34,419 bases of DNA from Actinomyces provencensis. Its GTDB lineage: Bacteria; Actinomycetota; Actinomycetes; Actinomycetales; Actinomycetaceae. Below the pieces are notes generated by a model, which made no database searches, was not told the origin of the DNA, and saw nothing but the letters and a program-made list of their open reading frames with translations. The DNA lies in the NCBI RefSeq assembly GCF_900155435.1, contig NZ_LT700212.1, positions 269,226 to 303,644 on the forward strand, given 5' to 3'. Below are positions 30,654 to 34,419 of the stretch, one piece after another. Positions within the stretch are counted from its first letter, which is position 1, and the number at the start of each line of letters is the position of its first letter. The translations under genes were made by a program, and so were the position numbers.

Positions 30654-32750
30654 ATGACCACCCAGATGACCGCTCCGGCAGAGGCGACGGCGGATCCGTG
30701 GCGCGGATTCACCACCGGCCCGTGGGCCGAGGGCATCGACGTCCGAGACTTCATCCAGCGCAACTACACCCCGTACACGGGTGACGCGTCATTCCTCTCC
30801 GGGCCCACCGAGAAGACCCTGAGGGTGTGGGACCACCTGGAGAAGAAGTACCTCTCCGAGGAGCGCAAGCGCCGCGTCTACGACGTGGACACCCACACCC
30901 CCGCCGACGTCGACGCGTTCGGCCCCGGGTACATCTGCGAGGACGACAACGTGATCGTCGGACTGCAGACGGACGTCCCCCTCAAGCGGGCGATGATGCC
31001 CAACGGCGGGTGGCGCATGGTCGAGACCGCCATCAAGGAGGCCGGCAAGGAGCCCGACCCCGAGGTCAAGAAGATCTTCACGAAGTACCGCAAGACCCAC
31101 AATGACGCGGTCTTCGACATCTACACCCCGCGCATCCGCGCAGCCCGCTCCTCCCACATCATCACCGGCCTGCCCGACGCCTACGGCCGCGGCCGCATCA
31201 TCGGCGACTACCGCCGCGTGGCCCTCTACGGGGTCGACGCACTGATCGCCGCCAAGAAGGTCGACAAGGACAAGGTCGCCGCCCAGCCCTTCTCCGAGCA
31301 CTGGGCCCGCTACCGCGAGGAGCACTCCGAGCAGATCAAGGCGCTCCAGAAGCTCAAGAACATGGGAGCTGCCTACGGCTTCGACCTCTCCCGGCCCGCG
31401 GCGACGGCCCAGGAGGCCGTGCAGTGGACGTACTTCGGCTACCTCGCCTCCGTGAAGTCCCAGGACGGCGCGGCCATGTCGATCGGGCGCCTGTCCGCCT
31501 TCCTCGACACCTACATCCAGCGCGACCTGGTCGACGGCGTCATCACTGAGGAGCGGGCCCAGGAGTACATCGACTCCCTGGTCATGAAGCTGCGCATCGT
31601 GCGCTTCCTGCGCACCATCGACTACGACCAGATCTTCTCCGGTGACCCCTACTGGGCCACCTGGTCGGACGCCGGTTTCGGCGACGACGGACGCACCCTG
31701 GTCACCAAGACCTCCTTCCGCCTGCTCCAGACGCTGCGCAACCTGGGCTCGGCCCCCGAGCCGAACATCACGATCTTCTGGGACGAGTCACTGCCCCAGG
31801 GCTACAAGGACTTCTGCGCGGCGATCTCCATCGAGACCTCCTCCATCCAGTACGAGTCCGACGACCAGATCCGCAGCCACTGGGGCGACGACGCGGCCAT
31901 CGCCTGCTGTGTGTCCCCCATGCGCGTGGGCAAGCAGATGCAGTTCTTCGGCGCCCGCGTCAACGCCGCCAAGTCGCTGCTCTACGCGATCAACGGCGGA
32001 CGCGACGAGATGAGCGGCAAGCAGGTCGTCCCCGGCCACGCCCCGGTCGAGGGTGACGGACCGCTCGACTTCGACGACGTGTGGGCCAAGTACGAGGACA
32101 TGCTGGACTGGGTGGTCGGCACCTACGTCGAGGCCCTCAACATCATCCACTACTGCCACGACCGCTACGCCTACGAGGCCGTCGAGATGGCGCTGCACGA
32201 CTCCGACATCGTGCGGACCATGGGCTGCGGCATCGCCGGCCTGTCGATCGTCGCCGACTCCCTGTCAGCCATCAAGTACGCGAAGGTCACCCCCGTGCGT
32301 GACGAGACCGGCCTGGTCGTCGACTACGTCACCGAGGGCGAGTTCCCGAAGTACGGCAACGACGACGACCGCGCCGACGACATCGCCGCGACCGTGGTGC
32401 ACACGGTGATGAGCAAGATCCGCGAGATCCCGCTCTACCGTGACGCCATCCCGACGCAGTCGGTGCTGACGATCACCTCCAACGTGGTCTACGGCAAGGC
32501 CACCGGCGCGTTCCCCTCGGGGCACGAGAAGGGCACCCCCTTCGCGCCGGGCGCCAACCCGGAGAACGGCCTGGACACCCACGGCATGGTCGCCTCCATG
32601 CTGTCGGTGGGCAAGCTCGACTACAACGACGCGCTCGACGGCATCTCGCTGACGAACACCATCACGCCCTCCGGCCTGGGCCGCACCAAGGACGAGCAGA
32701 TCAAGAACCTGGTCGGCATCCTCGACGCCGGCTTCGTCCCCGAGGACTGA
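30654..32750 (+). CDS. pflB: Pyruvate formate-lyase large chain, lacking the glycyl-radical domain
   Basis: PFL cleaves pyruvate with CoA to acetyl-CoA and formate by radical chemistry. The 698-aa protein aligns by eye with E. coli PFL over its barrel. It has the catalytic pair Cys418-Cys419 in AIACCVSPMRVGKQM at the same numbering as in E. coli, and SNVVYGKATG and FAPGANPENG near the end. It then stops after GILDAGFVPED, where E. coli PFL continues for about 60 residues with the domain that holds the radical glycine (RVSGYAV). That domain is encoded by the next gene. The ATG at 30654 follows AGAGGG; an upstream ATG at 30561 would add 31 Pro/Gly-rich residues that span the palindrome and is unlikely. 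Confidence 0.95.
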   Translation: MTTQMTAPAEATADPWRGFTTGPWAEGIDVRDFIQRNYTPYTGDASFLSGPTEKTLRVWDHLEKKYLSEERKRRVYDVDTHTPADVDAFGPGYICEDDNVIVGLQTDVPLKRAMMPNGGWRMVETAIKEAGKEPDPEVKKIFTKYRKTHNDAVFDIYTPRIRAARSSHIITGLPDAYGRGRIIGDYRRVALYGVDALIAAKKVDKDKVAAQPFSEHWARYREEHSEQIKALQKLKNMGAAYGFDLSRPAATAQEAVQWTYFGYLASVKSQDGAAMSIGRLSAFLDTYIQRDLVDGVITEERAQEYIDSLVMKLRIVRFLRTIDYDQIFSGDPYWATWSDAGFGDDGRTLVTKTSFRLLQTLRNLGSAPEPNITIFWDESLPQGYKDFCAAISIETSSIQYESDDQIRSHWGDDAAIACCVSPMRVGKQMQFFGARVNAAKSLLYAINGGRDEMSGKQVVPGHAPVEGDGPLDFDDVWAKYEDMLDWVVGTYVEALNIIHYCHDRYAYEAVEMALHDSDIVRTMGCGIAGLSIVADSLSAIKYAKVTPVRDETGLVVDYVTEGEFPKYGNDDDRADDIAATVVHTVMSKIREIPLYRDAIPTQSVLTITSNVVYGKATGAFPSGHEKGTPFAPGANPENGLDTHGMVASMLSVGKLDYNDALDGISLTNTITPSGLGRTKDEQIKNLVGILDAGFVPED

Positions 32751-32761
32751 GCACCGGACAT

Positions 32762-32796
32762 CCCGTGGCCCGCCCCTGACCGGAGCGGGCCACGGG
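32762..32796 (+). terminator. Hairpin between pflB and grcA (partial terminator or mRNA stabiliser)
   Basis: Perfect 12-base arms (CCCGTGGCCCGC, 32762-32773, and its complement, 32785-32796) with an 11-base loop begin 11 bases after the pflB stop. No U-tract follows. Since grcA lies 56 bases further on with no strong promoter in between, this may set the ratio of the two products. Confidence 0.65.
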
Positions 32797-32852
32797 GAGC
32801 AGTTCCAACCCCGACACAATCACCGGACACACAACCACTGAAGGAGCCGACA

Positions 32853-33104
32853 ATGGCCACCAAGACCTTCGACGAGCGTCTCGCCGACATGAAGGAGTCC
32901 CGCGGGGAGCACGGAGGCGTCCAGGGCCTCTACCACGCGAACATCAACGTGCTCGACCGTTCCACCCTGGAGGACGCGATCGACCACCCGGAGAAGTACC
33001 CGAACCTGACGGTCCGCGTCTCCGGCTACGCGGTGAACTTCGTCAAGCTGACGCGTGAGCAGCAGCTGGACGTCCTCTCCCGCACGTTCCACCACAGCGC
33101 CTGA
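32853..33104 (+). CDS. grcA: GrcA/YfiD-type glycyl-radical protein, likely radical subunit of split PFL
   Basis: The 83-aa protein carries the C-terminal domain that pflB lacks. [29 protein letters not shown] is shared (read in pieces) with the end of E. coli PFL, and the radical glycine is Gly58 in RVSGYAV. The preceding [20 protein letters not shown] corresponds to NVNVMNREMLLDAMENPEKYP of PFL. The first 24 residues ([20 protein letters not shown]) are a leader as in YfiD. It has its own AGGAG 6 bases before the ATG, is 102 bases from pflB, and is flanked by hairpins, so it is a real gene and not a frameshifted tail. In E. coli YfiD replaces an oxygen-damaged PFL tail; here it is probably the only source of that domain. 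Confidence 0.95.
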   Translation: MATKTFDERLADMKESRGEHGGVQGLYHANINVLDRSTLEDAIDHPEKYPNLTVRVSGYAVNFVKLTREQQLDVLSRTFHHSA

Positions 33105-33132
33105 GGGCAGAGCCCCCGGTCTCTCCGGTGAG

Positions 33133-33171
33133 CGGCCGGTCGGGCCCCGTCCGCGGGTTCCCGACCGGCCG
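33133..33171 (+). terminator. Hairpin between grcA and pflA
   Basis: Perfect 12-base arms (CGGCCGGTCGGG, 33133-33144, and its complement, 33160-33171) with a 15-base loop begin 28 bases after the grcA stop. It could end or reduce transcription into pflA, 78 bases downstream, so that the catalytic activase is made in smaller amounts. Confidence 0.65.
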
Positions 33172-33249
33172 TCGCCTTCCCCACCTGCCCGGCCCCACCC
33201 CCCGCTGCCCCACCGGCCTTCTGCCCCCACACCTCCGAAAGGTCCCCCG

Positions 33250-34125
33250 ATGCCCGTCGTCCCACTCGGCTCACCCGAGATGCTCGGTGACCAGGACTTC
33301 CTGGCCCCGGCCGCCCGTGTGTCCGGTGCGGGGACCGCCGGCCTGGCGGAGCTCACGGACCTGGAACGCTCGGACCGACTCGCGCGCATGCGTGAGGGCA
33401 CGCTGGGTTCCGTCCACTCCTGGGAACTGGTCACTGCCGTGGACGGCCCGGGCACCCGGATGACGGTCTTCCTGGCGGGGTGTCCCCTGCGGTGCCTCTA
33501 CTGCCACAACCCCGACACCATGGCGATGCGCAACGGGGAGCCCGTCGAGGTCGACGAGCTGCTGCGGCGCATCAGGCGCTACCGCAGGATCTTCCGCAAC
33601 ACGGGTGGTGGCATCACCCTCTCCGGCGGTGAGGTCCTCATGCAGCCCGCCTTCGCCGGTCGCCTCCTGCGCGGCGCGAAGGAGATGGGCGTCCACACCG
33701 CACTCGACACCTCCGGGTTCCTGGGGGCCGCCGCCACCGACCAGATGCTGGAGGACACCGACCTGGTCCTCCTCGACGTCAAGTCCGGCATCCCCGGGAC
33801 GTACCGGAAGGTCACGGGCCGGGACCTGCAGCCCACCGTCGACTTCGGCGACAGGCTCGACGCCCGCGGCATCGAGATCTGGGTGCGCTTCGTCCTGGTG
33901 CCGGGTCTCACCGACGCACCCGGCAACATCGACGCGGTGGCCCGCATCGCCCAGCGCTGGGGCTCGATGTCGCGACTGGAGGTCCTCCCCTTCCACCAGA
34001 TGGGGCGCGACAAGTGGGCCTCCCTGCACATGGACTACCAGTTGGCGGACACGCAGCCGCCCTCGATGGAGCAGGTCGACGAGGTCCGCGAGCGCTTCCG
34101 CTCCTTCGGACTCACCGTCCACTGA
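33250..34125 (+). CDS. pflA: Pyruvate formate-lyase-activating enzyme (radical SAM)
   Basis: PflA uses SAM and a 4Fe-4S cluster to abstract hydrogen from the PFL glycine. The 291-aa protein has an N-terminal extension of about 50 residues compared with E. coli PflA (246 aa). Then come SVHSWELVTAVDGPGTRMTVF, the cluster cysteines Cys78, Cys82 and Cys85 in CPLRCLYCHN, GGGITLSGGEVLMQPAF, and the C-terminal PLP-free barrel end VLPFHQMGRDKWASL. The ATG at 33250 has AAAGG 8 bases upstream; a frame starting at 33055 overlaps grcA and the hairpin and is rejected. The substrate is probably the separate small GrcA-type protein, possibly with the large chain. Confidence 0.95.
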   Translation: MPVVPLGSPEMLGDQDFLAPAARVSGAGTAGLAELTDLERSDRLARMREGTLGSVHSWELVTAVDGPGTRMTVFLAGCPLRCLYCHNPDTMAMRNGEPVEVDELLRRIRRYRRIFRNTGGGITLSGGEVLMQPAFAGRLLRGAKEMGVHTALDTSGFLGAAATDQMLEDTDLVLLDVKSGIPGTYRKVTGRDLQPTVDFGDRLDARGIEIWVRFVLVPGLTDAPGNIDAVARIAQRWGSMSRLEVLPFHQMGRDKWASLHMDYQLADTQPPSMEQVDEVRERFRSFGLTVH

Positions 34126-34137
34126 CCCCTCCCCCGG

Positions 34138-34228
34138 CGAAGTCCGCTCACTTCTCGGGTCGAAGTCCGCTCACTTCCCACCTCGAAGTCCGCTCAGTTG
34201 GGGCCTCGAAGTCCGCCCTGTCGTACCC
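34138..34228 (+). repeat. Four tandem copies of a 23-bp unit with hyphenated palindrome core
   Basis: Units begin at 34138, 34161, 34184 and 34207, each with CGAAGTCCGC. The first two share CGAAGTCCGCTCACTTC; the third has one change (CTCAGTT) and the fourth diverges after CGAAGTCCGC. Within a unit GAAGT and ACTTC are inverted around CCGCTC, so each unit looks like a binding site. The array starts 12 bases after pflA. Confidence 0.85.
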
Positions 34229-34419
34229 ATGGGGTCCGCCCCGGTGGGCAGCCCGGGAGGCCGTCCCCTGCTCCGTCGTCCCGGAAGGCTCCGGGGTCAC
34301 GGCCGCCACCCCCCTGCAGGATCGGCACTACACGTCGGGCCGCCCTCGTCACCCCCGGTCGGTCGGGGCGTGCTCCCCTGCGGCGGGCAGCCAGCTGTTC
34401 CCCGGCACGCCCCACCCCG
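34229..34419. other. Unassigned region at the window end
   Basis: I recognise no gene here. Frames are open on both strands because of high GC, including a 73-codon minus-strand frame (34415-34194) of low-complexity Arg/Gly/Pro composition, but none has a family motif or a good ribosome-binding site. The region may be spacer DNA or the margin of a mobile element. Confidence 0.5.

Noticed and set aside
32751-32852. Frameshift or sequencing error separating pflB from its C-terminal domain
   Set aside because: There are 102 bases between the genes, with a hairpin, a good ribosome-binding site and a YfiD-like leader of 24 residues that has no counterpart in full-length PFL.
34138-34228. CRISPR array
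   Set aside because: Units are contiguous with a 23-base period; there are no spacers of 30-40 bases and no cas genes in view.
34194-34415. 73-codon minus-strand gene at the window end
   Set aside because: Low-complexity Arg/Gly/Pro translation, no ribosome-binding site and overlap with the tandem repeat.

Overview
The window is about 34.4 kb of high-GC DNA that is almost entirely coding. Many genes start with GTG, and genes often overlap by 1-4 bases (ATGA or TGATG). The gene set (NucS, a WecA-type transferase next to the atp operon, actinobacterial Rho with a long polar insert, GlgB next to maltokinase, a DUF2550 protein after atpC) points to an actinobacterium. Pyruvate formate-lyase and its activase next to a complete F1Fo ATPase suggest a fermentative facultative anaerobe, most likely of the Actinomyces/Schaalia type (inference).

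Layout. (1) Plus strand, 1-3328: the 3' part of a maltokinase gene, then glgB (glycogen/alpha-glucan synthesis), closed by a strong bidirectional terminator. (2) Minus strand, 30294 down to 3455: one long run of genes in the same direction, broken only by ald. Read in the direction of transcription it holds ydcF-like; hom-thrC-thrB (threonine from aspartate semialdehyde); rho; [ald on the opposite strand]; rpmE; prfA; a fused prmC-tsaC; wecA; an atpI-like gene; atpB-E-F-H-A-G-D-C; a DUF2550 gene; nucS; nagA; a small zinc-ribbon-like protein; a two-TM membrane protein; a lipoprotein; and a YbbN/CnoX-like thioredoxin-TPR protein. From memory this order closely follows the M. tuberculosis segment thrA-thrC-thrB-rho-rpmE-prfA-hemK-sua5-rfe-atp...nucS...trx...glgB, so most of the window is conserved core. 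(3) Plus strand, 30654-34125: an anaerobic fermentation cluster of pflB, grcA and pflA, with a strong hairpin between each pair of genes.

The most notable feature is that pyruvate formate-lyase is split. The large protein (698 aa) keeps the catalytic Cys418-Cys419 pair but stops just before the glycyl-radical domain. That domain is encoded by a separate 83-aa gene of the GrcA/YfiD type. No intact PFL is present in the window, so the small protein, a spare part in E. coli, may here be an obligate radical-carrying subunit.

Other points of interest are a PrmC-TsaC fusion; an 88-aa ATP synthase epsilon subunit without the C-terminal helical domain; ald inserted between rho and rpmE; in-frame AQSG-type tandem repeats in two adjacent envelope genes; a possible CTG start for atpB; two apparent leaderless promoters; a 22-bp perfect palindrome in the pflB leader; and a four-copy, 23-bp-period tandem repeat after pflA that may mark the edge of a mobile element.
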